A stretch of DNA of 64,000 bases from contig JAVLUZ010000154.1 in NCBI GenBank assembly GCA_036768485.1, forward strand, positions 34,937,051-35,001,050, read 5' to 3'. Shown here piece after piece: positions 48,801-53,428 of the stretch. This DNA is from Mermis nigrescens. Its lineage: Eukaryota > Nematoda > Enoplea > Mermithida > Mermithidae. The position numbers and the translations under genes were made by a program. Below the pieces are notes generated by a model. That model did not search any database, was not told the origin of the DNA, and saw only the letters and a list, made by a program, of their open reading frames with translations. Each line of letters begins with the position of its first letter. The first letter of the stretch is position 1.

Positions 48801-50219
48801 TTTCGTAGATTTTCATGAAATACTCGCGAAATTAATGCGAAAATCAACACAGAGCGCCGAAAAAATACTCGAGAAATATTGTGAATACTACAAAACCTTT
48901 GTTCTGTACAAAATGTACTCTTCTGACATAAAAATAAGTTTTTTAGGGCGCCAAGAAAATCTGTAAATGTCATTTATGAGTACTACCCCTGCACGAAGCG
49001 CCGGAAAAAGTTAGAAAAAAATCATGATAAAAATGGCTAAAATCATCAAAAAGCACACATATTTTCTTTATTGCGCCCAAATATTTTTTGACGATAGGGG
49101 GCGGTCGCCTTCTGGTCTAAATCCGCCCTTGAATGCCGCCATTAGCTGCTTGCTGCAGTCTCCGTTCATTCAAGCGTATTAAAAATTGAAGCTTCGTTGC
49201 AATCGGAGACGCACGCTGTCCCCTTAATGAACGTTAGAATGAATTAGATGGCAGTTTTTAATCCAAAACTCTTCCCGCTCCCGCGCATTTATTGATGCGC
49301 CTGTTATTTCCATTATTCACGAGCTCTAACGACGCAAACGGAGTATAATAACAGCATTGTACGCATTAGGTCGTTTCTGATCGAATTTTCCCTCGGTTTC
49401 CCCATCCGAATTAGTAGCAATGCGTAGTGATGCCCGTGTTCCGCGTACCGCCTGATTTTCGGTCGCAGCGTTTTCGTTTTCCCTTTGTCGATCCGTTATT
49501 ATCTTTCATTAAAAATATACACGCATGCGCGCTTTTAGGTTATTTTATTACATTTGTGTTTGACGAGCTACGCCGCTGCAAGTACAATACAATACAAAAA
49601 GGCGTTGTATTTTCTCAGATTCGTATAATCTCAATTTCCGACCTCATACCCGACGTGTCGACTCCCCCGCGCTGTAACGTTTTCGCTACTCCCTGCGTTT
49701 TCGGTCGCGCGAGCGAGCATCGCTGTCTAATTACGACGCACCAAGGCTACGCCTTGTGCTTACGATGCGATGACGTCACCTGCTGTCGATGATTGGGCTC
49801 TCGAATGGGCCGAGCGGCTGGGATTGCCGTCGAATCAAGCCACCGCCGCTTTAACATCGCCTTACGTCCTGGACGTTATCGACAGCGCCTCGGGCGATTT
49901 AGCTAAAAATCGAGCCAACGAGTACGACTCATTGGCCCACTGTAATGAGGCTAATGGGGAGGAGGTTTCGTTGTGCCTGGTTTGTACCACCAATGGCGTA
50001 TTTTACGTTCTTAACGCCTGGAATGGTGGAATTCTTCGCGAAATTGACTTGGCAAAGATTACAAACTCGTTAGCGAATAATGACGATTCGTCGTCGAATT
50101 ATCAGACGCAGCAGAGCCGAGGAAAAGTCGAGATTTTTAGCTCGCCCGTTGCGTGGCGAAATTTCGCGTGTTTCGGTAGTCGCGACGATTATATCTATTC
50201 CTTTCGTTTACTGTCCTGA
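18588..50219 (+). CDS. AASDH: AASDH / ACSF4, beta-alanine-activating enzyme (14 exons)
   Basis: AASDH activates a carboxylic substrate (beta-alanine is reported in animals) as an acyl-adenylate and loads it on its own phosphopantetheine arm. The final acceptor is not settled. The exons give about 1114 residues, near the human length. An AMP-binding domain runs to about 500: A3 RTSGTTGQPK near 157-166, YGITE near 303, SGDLALEFNDG and GRIDQQVKRMGKRI in exon 6, and A10 NGK near 497-499. A carrier domain follows (LGFSSLKAIEL, candidate Ser near 559), then PQQ-type propeller blades from about 705 (GKCVDASPL, FIGSHSHKF, FIGSHDGFFYCL). No reductase domain exists, so it is not Lys2, and the propeller separates it from Ebony. 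Two single-base frame problems occur (exon 4/5 junction, exon 14). Exons fill only about a tenth of the 31.6-kb locus. Confidence 0.93.
19513..20711 (+). mobile_element. Mariner transposon relic (AASDH intron 1)
   Basis: The imperfect inverted ends are about 30 bp: TGTACGAGGGTTGACC with CATAGCTTTTT at the left, and reversed TGTGCAAGGGTTGATC with TATAGCTTTTT at the right. The length near 1.2 kb is mariner-like, and the right end abuts TA. Inside lies a decayed mariner transposase (see 19974-20530). The element is on the same strand as AASDH. Confidence 0.85.
19974..20530 (+). pseudogene. Mariner transposase, degenerate
   Basis: Pieces in shifting frames match the mariner transposase in order: TILTEDLELSKVCAKF, then NFTKQIVSGDED (usual form R-I-V-T-G-D-E), then ATYYCKLLNQLQKLIKK, ILHNNAPLYEARLS (usual H-D-N-A-P-x-H) and N*LDHSPLMP (usual H-P-P-Y-S-P-D-L). 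The catalytic Asp of the HDNAP motif is replaced by Asn and there are several stops, so it is dead. An open stretch at 20256-20453 is part of this relic, not a gene. Confidence 0.9.
21252..21369 (+). CDS. AASDH: AASDH exon 2
   Basis: The acceptor is TTTATTTAG|C and the donor GATTATCAG|GTAAGA. GG|C makes Gly, so the frame is exact. The peptide GVLKAKCAFLYLSPDEHVLF then EKCKLSLLIIEQDYQ matches the family segment in which a lid-like A-A-Y-x-P-x-x-P is followed by K-x-I-L-V. It covers residues 76-115. Confidence 0.88.
21390..21455. repeat. GGGCGTACGCAGGGG repeat fragment (AASDH intron 2)
   Basis: ATGGGCGTACGCAGGGG followed by GGGCGGCCGCCCC, the left end of the family at 15598, begins about 20 bases after the exon 2 donor. 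No right end is seen within 300 bases. Confidence 0.5.
22156..22358 (+). CDS. AASDH: AASDH exon 3 (ATP-binding motif A3)
   Basis: The acceptor is GCTTTTGAAG|GAT and the donor TTCAG|GTTAGC. It carries AYVIRTSGTTGQPKLVHVPH, the P-loop-like AMP-binding signature, near residues 155-170, with all key residues (T-S-G-T-T-G-x-P-K) intact. It ends two bases into an Arg codon. Confidence 0.95.
22445..23530. repeat. Possible CAGAGCCGTATTTAGG element (AASDH intron 3)
   Basis: The left end CAGAGCCGTATTTAGGAGG and a right end CCTTTAAAACACGACCCTG are a loose inverted pair with CAG...CTG tips. Inside is a degenerate hairpin GGCGCTTCGCGTCGG near 22967. No target duplication is evident, so the limits are tentative. 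Confidence 0.4.
23731..24672. mobile_element. TA-flanked inverted-repeat element (AASDH intron 3)
   Basis: The ends are long inverted repeats: ACGGGTGTCCCCTGAAAATC at the left and, reversed, ACGGGTGTCCCCTAAAAATC at the right, continuing with GGAATTTCTG. TA flanks both sides (23729-23730 and 24673-24674), which fits Tc1/mariner-type insertion. The 942-bp interior gives no recognisable transposase. The right end is about 50 bases before the exon 4 acceptor. Confidence 0.85.
24724..24916 (+). CDS. AASDH: AASDH exon 4
   Basis: The acceptor is ACGCATTAG|G and AG|G makes Arg, so the frame is exact. The peptide FSSSPLTFDPSIIDIFVALG then GAKLLLVADRMKL is the A4 region of the adenylation domain. The exon ends FVDYRVTFLQ, with donor TTGCAA|GTACAT. 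For the problem at the next junction see exon 5 and the findings. Confidence 0.93.
25240..25612 (-). repeat. GATGCACAAGGTCAGCGTCAGCAGGG repeat (AASDH intron 4)
   Basis: The 3' edge reads CCCTGCTGACGCTGACCTTG then TGCATCTATGCG. The reverse of it opens the copy at 41127-41470 (GCACGAGGTCAGGGTCGGCA). The interiors share a run about CTCAAAAATGA-GCA-AGAACGTTCC in opposite orientation. Another relative is at 57480-57800. Confidence 0.6.
25903..26129 (+). CDS. AASDH: AASDH exon 5 (YGITE motif)
   Basis: The peptide ATPSFLKSFG, then LRVLLLGGEEFPVQCL and VFNVYGITEVSCWASL, is the A5 region. YGITE is the family's ATP-contacting motif. The donor ATCAA|GTTAAA leaves two bases. The start is uncertain: to continue LQ|ATP from exon 4 the exon must begin at the G of GCG (25903), but the only nearby AG ends at that same G, so the canonical acceptor gives a one-base frame error. 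Confidence 0.9.
26154..26499. mobile_element. hAT-like MITE with CAGGCCCG ends (AASDH intron 5)
   Basis: The ends CAGGCCCGCATCC and GTGCACGGCCCTG are inverted, and the flanks carry the perfect 8-bp duplication GTTGCACT (26146-26153 and 26500-26507). The hairpin GCGCGAAGCGCC lies at 26395. The 346-bp element begins 24 bases after the exon 5 donor. It defines the terminal family also seen at 12220 and 32044. Confidence 0.88.
26745..27215. repeat. GGGCTGGCACGTAGCTGG repeat (AASDH intron 5)
   Basis: It begins GGCTGGCACGTAGCTGGC and shares blocks with the small element at 27413-27588: GGGGTGTCCGGACCC, an AAAGT-CGATTTTTC run and GGGG-CTAAGC, partly in inverse order. No clean right end is seen. Confidence 0.45.
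27413..27588. mobile_element. 176-bp MITE with CAGGCACGTAGCT ends (AASDH intron 5)
   Basis: The left end CAGGCACGTAGCT and the right end AGTTACGTGCCTG are inverted. The flanking octamers ATGGTTAT and ACGATTAT agree at six of eight positions, so the duplication is decayed or coincidental. It lies about 40 bases before the exon 6 acceptor and so supplies part of the intron's 3' region. Confidence 0.65.
27627..27933 (+). CDS. AASDH: AASDH exon 6 (A7-A8 motifs)
   Basis: The acceptor is CGTATTTCAG|G and the donor TCTGCA|GTGAGT. AA|G makes Lys with exon 5. The peptide FGELLIGGSERMCLVDSERY, then RPSGDLALEFNDG and KLIGRIDQQVKRMGKRINLD, holds the hinge aspartate region (G-D) and the G-R-x-D-x-Q-V-K-x-x-G-x-R motif. 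It covers residues 323-425. Confidence 0.95.
28125..28560. repeat. About 400-bp GTCAGAAACGC repeat family, intron copy
   Basis: Shared blocks are AGCTTGGGAATTCAGGAGG, TTTTGGGCTCAAAAATG, CGTCAGAAA, GATGCTCTATC-TTCTAGA and a degenerate GTCGCGAAGCGTCG hairpin. Relatives are at 29160-29370, 38940-39370, 50310-50700, 58370-58680, 59660-59760 and 60720-61080. It is a dispersed non-coding repeat whose ends I cannot define. Confidence 0.55.
29676..30127 (+). mobile_element. About 450-bp GTACAAAGA MITE, copy in AASDH intron 6
   Basis: The ends CAGCGTTTTTTTCG and AAAAAAAGCACTG are inverted. The order matches the better copy at 47957: GTACATGTACAAAGATGGTC, then GGTACTATAATATGGTACA, TTTTAGCTAATTTCTGGG, two hairpin modules, and TTTGTACATGTGCAAAGA. 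Flanking octamers GATGGGAG and GATGATAG agree at six of eight. Confidence 0.75.
30940..31205. repeat. ACATGTAAGAGGGGG repeat (AASDH intron 6)
   Basis: GGTCAAGACCATACATGTAA at the left and, reversed, GGTCATGACCATACATGTAA at the right form inverted ends around a G/C-rich core with CCCCATCCCCC. The motif ACATGTAACGGCTAGAAATT at about 61702 looks like another terminus of this family. Confidence 0.55.
31737..31953 (+). CDS. AASDH: AASDH exon 7
   Basis: The acceptor is TTTTGTGTTTAG|GCA and the donor AAGAATG|GTAATC. The peptide IENAACLFETENHQIICALI then LPNYSLPDRFALLDSFPLNK is the mobile C-terminal subdomain of the adenylation domain (usual pattern L-P-x-Y-x-x-P). It ends one base into the Gly of the NGK motif. 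Confidence 0.92.
32044..33209. mobile_element. CAGGCCCGTATCCAGG element with 104-bp hairpin units (AASDH intron 7)
   Basis: The ends CAGGCCCGTATCCAGG and CCTGGATACGGGCCTG are perfect inverted repeats, and a third terminus-like CTGGATACAGGCCTG sits at 32831. Inside, a unit of about 104 bp, each starting with the hairpin or a variant, is repeated at 32352, 32456, 32560, 32662, 32921 and 33024. A 150-bp terminal block is duplicated (32690-32845 and 33050-33209). The target duplication is unclear. Open frames here only reflect the repeats. Confidence 0.8.
33953..34068 (+). CDS. AASDH: AASDH exon 8 (A10 lysine)
   Basis: The acceptor is TTTTTATAG|GA, and G|GA makes Gly, completing N-K-N-G-K. The Lys of the A10 motif (NGK near 497-499) contacts ATP in adenylating enzymes and is kept. 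The rest (LERAILLRRITTNQ, then VPFIRRTIR) is the linker to the carrier domain. The donor is ATTCGA|GTAGGT, phase 0. Confidence 0.92.
34307..34697 (+). mobile_element. GTACAAAGA MITE, truncated copy (AASDH intron 8)
   Basis: The left end CAGTGTTTTTTTGTATAAGG is intact and two perfect hairpins GGCGCGAAGCGCC occur at 34518 and 34609. It stops at TGTACAAAGACGG without the right end found at 48401. Same family as 29676 and 47957. Confidence 0.75.
35625..36475. repeat. Mirrored 18-bp minisatellites inside the hAT relic
   Basis: The left array 35625-35860 and the right array 36226-36475 are reverse complements of one another and are separated by about 365 bp. Together they could form a long imperfect hairpin. 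The proline- or glycine-rich frames running through them are artefacts of the repeat. Confidence 0.85.
37023..37221 (+). pseudogene. hAT (ZMYM6/KIAA-like) transposase tail, frameshifted
   Basis: IPITVASAERSFSKLKLRD matches the C-terminal hAT hallmark (T-V-A-S-A-E-R-S-F-S-K-L-K). A frameshift just before STMTDSRLSALSII precedes SIENDLSSSLDF and a closing FAAQQARKLIL with TAA at 37219-37221. This is the end of the DUF4371-type hAT transposase group. Upstream coding sequence is lost, so it is a relic that explains how the surrounding element belongs to hAT. Confidence 0.9.
37746..38311 (+). CDS. AASDH: AASDH exon 9 (carrier domain and propeller start)
   Basis: The acceptor is CATGCTTTCAG|GAG and the donor GAAGATGG|GTAATG. 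The first 75 residues are the carrier domain: YLWPLGFSSLKAIELVKILE, in which the second Ser of FSS fits the phosphopantetheine serine of the usual G-G-D-S-L. A variable charged linker with LPKKRRIEKI follows. The exon ends with MIWCFNLGKCVDASPLIVEV, the first strand of the propeller (human GKCVDASPLVV). The linker and PKKRR patch could act as a nuclear signal, which is speculative. Confidence 0.94.
38500..38697. mobile_element. About 200-bp MITE with GGCGGAT ends (AASDH intron 9)
   Basis: The ends CAGGGGCGGATTTGGG and TCCTGGATCCGCCACTG are inverted relatives of the termini at 2717 and 48640. The centre is GC-rich (GCGGCCGCCCGCCCCCC). Flanking octamers agree only partly. Confidence 0.65.
39650..39795 (+). 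CDS. AASDH: AASDH exon 10 (propeller)
   Basis: The acceptor is TTGCTTATCAG|A, and GG|A makes Gly. The peptide LFIGSHSHKFASIDVQSGRL then HWITELGGRIEATAAATPCG matches the human blade Y-I-G-S-H-S-H-x-x-x-A-V-D-x-x-S-G-x-x-x-W. The donor GTTG|GTATAA leaves one base. Confidence 0.94.
40731..40894 (+). CDS. AASDH: AASDH exon 11 (propeller)
   Basis: The acceptor is GAATCTTTAG|GT, and G|GT makes Gly. The peptide YDYCVYFLNTNTGEIDWKLT, then ENIVKCTAVCSP and RAFIGSHDGFFYCLNYV, forms one propeller blade. The donor is TACGTC|GTACGT, phase 0. Intron 11 is only 62 bases, very short beside its neighbours. Confidence 0.93.
40957..41082 (+). CDS. AASDH: AASDH exon 12 (propeller)
   Basis: The acceptor is CCTACGTTTCAG|ACT and the donor TGCGCT|GTGAGT. 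It is 126 nt, phase 0 at both ends. The peptide TRNIEWKFNSNSAVLASPAF then KFLAVATLNGRIVKLCA matches the blade pattern W-K...G...S-S-P. As a phase 0-0 exon of one blade it could be skipped or duplicated without breaking the frame. Confidence 0.93.
41127..41470 (+). repeat. GCACGAGGTCAGGGTCGGCA repeat (AASDH intron 12)
   Basis: It opens with GATGCACGAGGTCAGGGTCG and a G-run and ends near TCGCCGGACAGTACCTGTC. It is the inverse of the copy at 25240-25612 and starts about 45 bases after the exon 12 donor. Confidence 0.55.
41455..41680 (-). repeat. About 240-bp C-rich MITE family, copy 2
   Basis: The reverse orientation of the family at 43795-44062: AGGGCGGCACCAAAATTCTG at one end and CCACGCCCAGGTTTGG at the other, with the same inner blocks (GAGCACAATCCATTGGCATC). 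Confidence 0.6.
42148..42290. repeat. About 150-bp CCCCCAAATCGATAGACC repeat (AASDH intron 12)
   Basis: ACGTGGGCGTGCCGGGGAC, then CCCCCAGAATTAAATTTTGG and a GGTGCTGCCCATGTATT end. Closely related copies are at 57160-57305 and 58185-58335, each with G-C-T-G-C-C-C-A-T at one end and C-A-T-G-G-G at the other, so it is a small inverted-repeat element. Confidence 0.55.
43072..43206 (+). CDS. AASDH: AASDH exon 13 (propeller)
   Basis: The acceptor is TTTCCTGGAATAG|GAA and the donor AGGCCG|GTAAAT. It is 135 nt, phase 0 at both ends. The peptide ESGEAFWEYNIGRPVFASIV then HLFIIDVHGLVYIFDSAAGR aligns with the human blade T-G-x-x-I-W-K-x-x-x-G-K-P-L-F-S-S. Confidence 0.92.
43290..43376 (+). repeat. GTACAAAGA MITE, 5' fragment (AASDH intron 13)
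   Basis: ACAAGGTCCGTTTGTTCATA, then CAAAGATGGTCCCCAAAAG and ACACACAAATTTTTGGGTAC, the first 90 bases of the family at 47957. It breaks off at TACTATTG. Confidence 0.65.
43795..44062 (+). repeat. About 240-bp C-rich MITE family, copy 3
   Basis: It opens CCATACCTGGGCGTGGGG and ends GGTGCCGCCCAACTATGG. Reversed, the end reads CCATAGTTGGGCGGCACC, so the tips are imperfect inverted repeats. This is the clearest copy of the family also at 3790, 41455 and 52700. Confidence 0.7.
44385..44741 (+). repeat. GTACAAAGA MITE, 5'-truncated (AASDH intron 13)
   Basis: It begins at TATGGTACAGTAGTGATTTT, inside the family consensus, and continues through a degenerate and a perfect hairpin (44598) to the right end AATACAAAAAAAACAGTG. 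The left terminus is missing. Confidence 0.7.
46050..46328 (+). repeat. GTACAAAGA MITE, 5'-truncated (AASDH intron 13)
   Basis: From CTCTAAGTGCAAAAATCGTC through a degenerate hairpin near 46098 and GGCGCGGAGCGCC near 46185 to the right end GAGTACAAAAAAACAGTG. It is the third member of the family in this one intron. Confidence 0.65.
47957..48401 (+). mobile_element. GTACAAAGA MITE, best full copy (AASDH intron 13)
   Basis: The ends CAGTGTTTTTTGT and ACAAAAAACACTG are perfect inverted repeats. The flanking octamers ATTGAGAT (47949-47956) and ATTCAGAT (48402-48409) agree at seven of eight, a decayed 8-bp hAT-type duplication. Inside each end lies a GTACATGTA-type palindrome, and two hairpin modules lie at 48171 and about 48258. 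It is 445 bp with no open frame. Confidence 0.85.
48638..49135. mobile_element. MITE with CAGTAGCGGATCCAGG ends (AASDH intron 13)
   Basis: The ends CAGTAGCGGATCCAGGA and CTGGTCTAAATCCGCCCTTG are inverted relatives of those at 2717 and 38500. It contains a CACGAAGCGCCGG hairpin variant near 48993. The flanking octamers do not match well. Confidence 0.6.
49619..50219 (+). CDS. AASDH: AASDH exon 14 (last propeller blades, stop), with frame break
   Basis: The acceptor is TGTATTTTCTCAG|ATT, phase 0, fitting exon 13. The first frame gives CNVFATPCVFGRASEHRCLI then THQGYALCLRCDD. The family pattern then resumes one frame later with DWALEWAERLG, EVSLCLVCTTNGVFYVLNAW, VEIFSSPVAWRNFACFGSRD and DYIYSFRLLS, and a stop at 50217-50219. 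The exon is 601 nt, one base more than a whole number of codons. The break lies at about 49770-49790, where GATGA is repeated 19 bases apart. The exon and its upstream flank are visibly richer in CpG than the rest of the gene. Confidence 0.9.
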
Positions 50220-50224
50220 ATAAA
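50219..50224 (+). terminator. AASDH polyadenylation signal AATAAA
   Basis: AATAAA overlaps the last base of the TGA stop codon, so the 3' UTR would be only a few tens of bases. The same compact arrangement is seen for ERCC1. Sequence seen directly; function inferred. Confidence 0.6.
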
Positions 50225-50309
50225 GCTTCTTATTGGGTGTTTTAGTATTAGTTACACTTCAATTTTACGAATTTCACCATTTTTATCGCCTTGTATGTTC
50301 GCATACATG

Positions 50310-50700
50310 TAAAGCTTGGGAGTTCGGGAGGGGGGGCGGAAAAAATTAAATAGTGCCTTTTTGGGCTAGAAAACGGTGGGTGTATGTCTAAAACACTGTT
50401 TTTTTGACATTACAGACAATGCTCGTTCTTTCTAGGACATTGAAACATAAAAAACTCGAAACATTAGAAAAATTTGAGTAAATGGAACCGAAAAACTATA
50501 GTAAAAAATAAATATATGGCTAGAGGCACCGAAAATTTGAGATTTCTAAACCAATATGAGCTAAAAACGCTCAGAAGGCACATTTTTTCAATTTTTACGA
50601 AAATCGACAATCCTGGGAGTCGTAGCCATTTTCCGGGGTCAACAGCCATTCTGGAGGGTCATAAGCAGCCATTCTGGGGTCAACCACCTTAAGAACACGT
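50310..50700. repeat. GTCAGAAACGC family repeat downstream of AASDH
   Basis: AAAGCTTGGGAGTTCGGGAGG, then TTTTTGGGCTAGAAAACGG, CAATGCTCGTTCTTTCTAGG and GGCTAGAGGCACCGAAAATT. Same family as 28125-28560, with a decayed hairpin. No gene. Confidence 0.5.
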
Positions 50701-51413
50701 GTTTGTATGTGACGGTATGGTCTACTCTGCTCGATTTATTGAGTTGTACTTTTGTAATGCGGTACAAAATCGGAATTTCCGTTTTAAGCTTTTTACAAAT
50801 GCTTATAAATTTTTTCGTAAGCAATCTCAGCTAATATCTTAATTATATAATTATGGAAATGGCTAACTCGATTTATTTGCGTTTTGCGTTTGATTGAGCA
50901 CATTGGCGCTTATGTCTTTATGGTCATTTAATTTCGCTGCATTGATTTTAGTTTTGCCTTCCGGTCATGCCTTAACCTGAATTTTCTGATTTTTGAAAAG
51001 TTTTTCGCGCTTGAAATGATTTTACCTTCTAGGAATGAGCAAAAATGCTAATTTGTGCTTAATTAATGGATTTTCGTACTTATTTTGATAGCCTTTGCAC
51101 TAATCGTACCCAGCTTCCAATTTCGTGCCCAGCGAGTTCAGAATGATAATTCAATTTGTTTCTTTTGCAATCACTAAGTCACGGAAAGATAAATGAGTTA
51201 GTAATCAAGCCAACCGTGGATTCTCTGTTTGGACCGATTTTGCGTAGGTTAAGAAGTAAAGATGGATCAAACGCCTTCACACAGCCTTACATCAAGCCTA
51301 CTAGAATAATCAGTAGATACCGTAAGCAAATCAGTAAATAGTGGTTTGACTCAACTAAAGTGACGCATTTGTTGCATAATCAAATTCTTTTTCTTTTTCC
51401 GAGGTAGACCTTG

Positions 51414-52106
51414 TAGGTATTGGTGTAGTGTGTCTCCACCTTTCCAAAAATGCATCCACCTAGGTGTTGCATGTCTCCACCTCACCTAAATTGATTTTTT
51501 ATGGATAGGAAGACATCCAGCTTCCTTGGTGTGTCCCCATCTCGATAAAATTTTTTTTGTTCTTTTTGTTGTATTTTTTGTTTTTTTCTGTTTTTTTGTT
51601 TTTATCCCTGCAAAAAAATTATATCGTTAATTATTGCGAGATAAGTTCAAGAAAAAGAACTAAATAAGGGGAAACTGTCTTCTATTTCGGCGATGATGTC
51701 GTTGAAAGACTTCTGGATATGCTGCTTCTTGTACCAATATTGTGCAAAATGCACGTCGCTTACTTTGCTTCCAGGGCATTTAGCACAATATTGGTACAAG
51801 AAGGAGCATATCCAGACGCCTTTCAATGACATCATCGCCGAAATTGCAAGACAGTTTTCCCTTATTTAGTTCATTTTTCTTTAACTTATGTCGCAATAAT
51901 TAACGATATAATTTTTTTCAGCGATAAAAACAACAAAAAAACCCAAAAAAACCAAAAAACAGAAGAAAAACAACAACAAAAATTTATCGAGATGGGGTGG
52001 GGACACCAAGGAAGCTGGATGTCTTCCTATCCATAAAAAAAACTAAGACATGCTACACCTAGGTGGATGCTTTTTTGGAAAGGTGGAGACATACTACGCC
52101 AATACC
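51414..52106. mobile_element. 693-bp near-perfect palindrome (foldback element)
   Basis: The left arm runs from TAGGTATTGGTGTAG to about 51750 and the right arm is its reverse complement, ending near CTACGCCAATACC. The unpaired centre is only about 20 bases (ACGTCGCTTACTTTGC). The direct repeat GACCTTG (51407-51413 and 52107-52113) flanks it, as a target duplication would. The arms contain a T-rich run (TTTTTGTT tracts) mirrored as A-rich. A 62-residue open frame on the minus strand crosses the centre and is probably incidental. Confidence 0.85.
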
Positions 52107-52699
52107 GACCTTGAATGACCTGAATCGTGTTTTTTACGTTTGTCTTCGCTTTCAACGTCCTGCTCAATTGCAAATCTGGTTGTTCTAGAGAATGGTAGAT
52201 AGAGGAAGATGTTTTTTATTTGTTTTTAGTGACAATTTTTAAAATGTCTTATGTCAAAAATTTATCCTTTTCTGGTCTGTAGGACCACCCAAAGTATATT
52301 TATTTACTTGAGTCAGCTTCTTAATATTTTTTTGAATTTTGACTTCTAGCCTGGTCTATTTATTTTTGCGATTGTATAATTCACTCCTCTACCCGTCTGA
52401 CTGTCTTGCCATGTTAATATGAAGGAATATCTGCCTGCGCAGTTTTCTCCTTGGATACCTAAAATTCATACCTATGTATTTTAGTAGATTCCTTAAGCAG
52501 AACGTGAAATTTTATCAGACCGAGGCCTTAGATAAAAAGCGACTACATGCATGATCGAAAAATTCTTTCAAGCTGTTTTTTATTTAGTACACTTAGTGCA
52601 GAATATAGATTTAAAAAGCAAAGCAAATTGTCTTTGCTTTACTATCATAATTTCTTAACAAAAATTTTTTTGCTTCACTACTGATGATCAAAGTTGGGG

Positions 52700-52935
52700 C
52701 TATAGGTGGGCGGCACCAAAGTTCTGGGGGTGCAAGATTTTTTCAAAAGTCAAAAAATGGCCTTAAAAATTGTTTATGATGAAAAAACACTATTTCTCAA
52801 CATTTCTCATCGAGCACTATCCATTGGCATCAAAAAATTGCGAAAAAAACCAAAAAATTTTAAACATTGAACTCTGGGGGGTGTTTTGCTTTCTGGGGGT
52901 GCACACCCCCAAATACCCCCACGCCCAGGTATGGT
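52700..52935 (-). repeat. About 240-bp C-rich MITE family, copy 4
   Basis: CTATAGGTGGGCGGCACC at one end and CCCACGCCCAGGTATGG at the other, the reverse of 43795-44062. With CCATACCTGGGCG and CTATAGGTGGGCG tips it is a nearly full copy. Confidence 0.65.
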
Positions 52936-53428
52936 GGGGGTCCGCATGGAGGTGAAATCAGAATCCGTGAGTACATTTAGTGCTGTGTTTTCTTTTCGTA
53001 AGTCATCAGTCACTCATTGCAGAAACGATCAAAATTATTTTTATATTTAAAGATATATAGTTTATAGTATTTTGACCGCGCTTTGATGATTTAACGATAA
53101 AAATAATGGAATTCATCAATGCCAGTGAAATTTAGACTTCAATTCATTTTTGGCTCAACTTTAGGCGTTTTACTTGTAAACGGATATTAATTATATTAAA
53201 TCGAAGTATGACAAACATTTTATATTCTACAGTAATGTTGCAAAATATGTTTTATTATAGAATCGCTTGACAGTGCCTGATCTGATTGTCTTACTCCTTA
53301 GGGGGTAATACCCTCCTCACTCTCCCTATATGCTTGCATACCTTGCCACACTTGATGACGATAGTTTTTGGATTTGCTCATATCAACTAGCGTTTCTTGT
53401 TCTTTATAGCATTCATGTTTGATTCACA

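Noticed and set aside
49545..49618. Alternative start of AASDH exon 14 at CGCTTTTAG|GTTATT (49547)
   Set aside because: It would enter in the wrong phase for exon 13. The acceptor TTTTCTCAG at 49618 has a good pyrimidine tract and the right phase.
18588..50219. Identity as Lys2 (alpha-aminoadipate reductase) or Ebony
   Set aside because: No NAD(P)-binding reductase follows the carrier domain, and a PQQ-type propeller does; the propeller motifs match AASDH closely.
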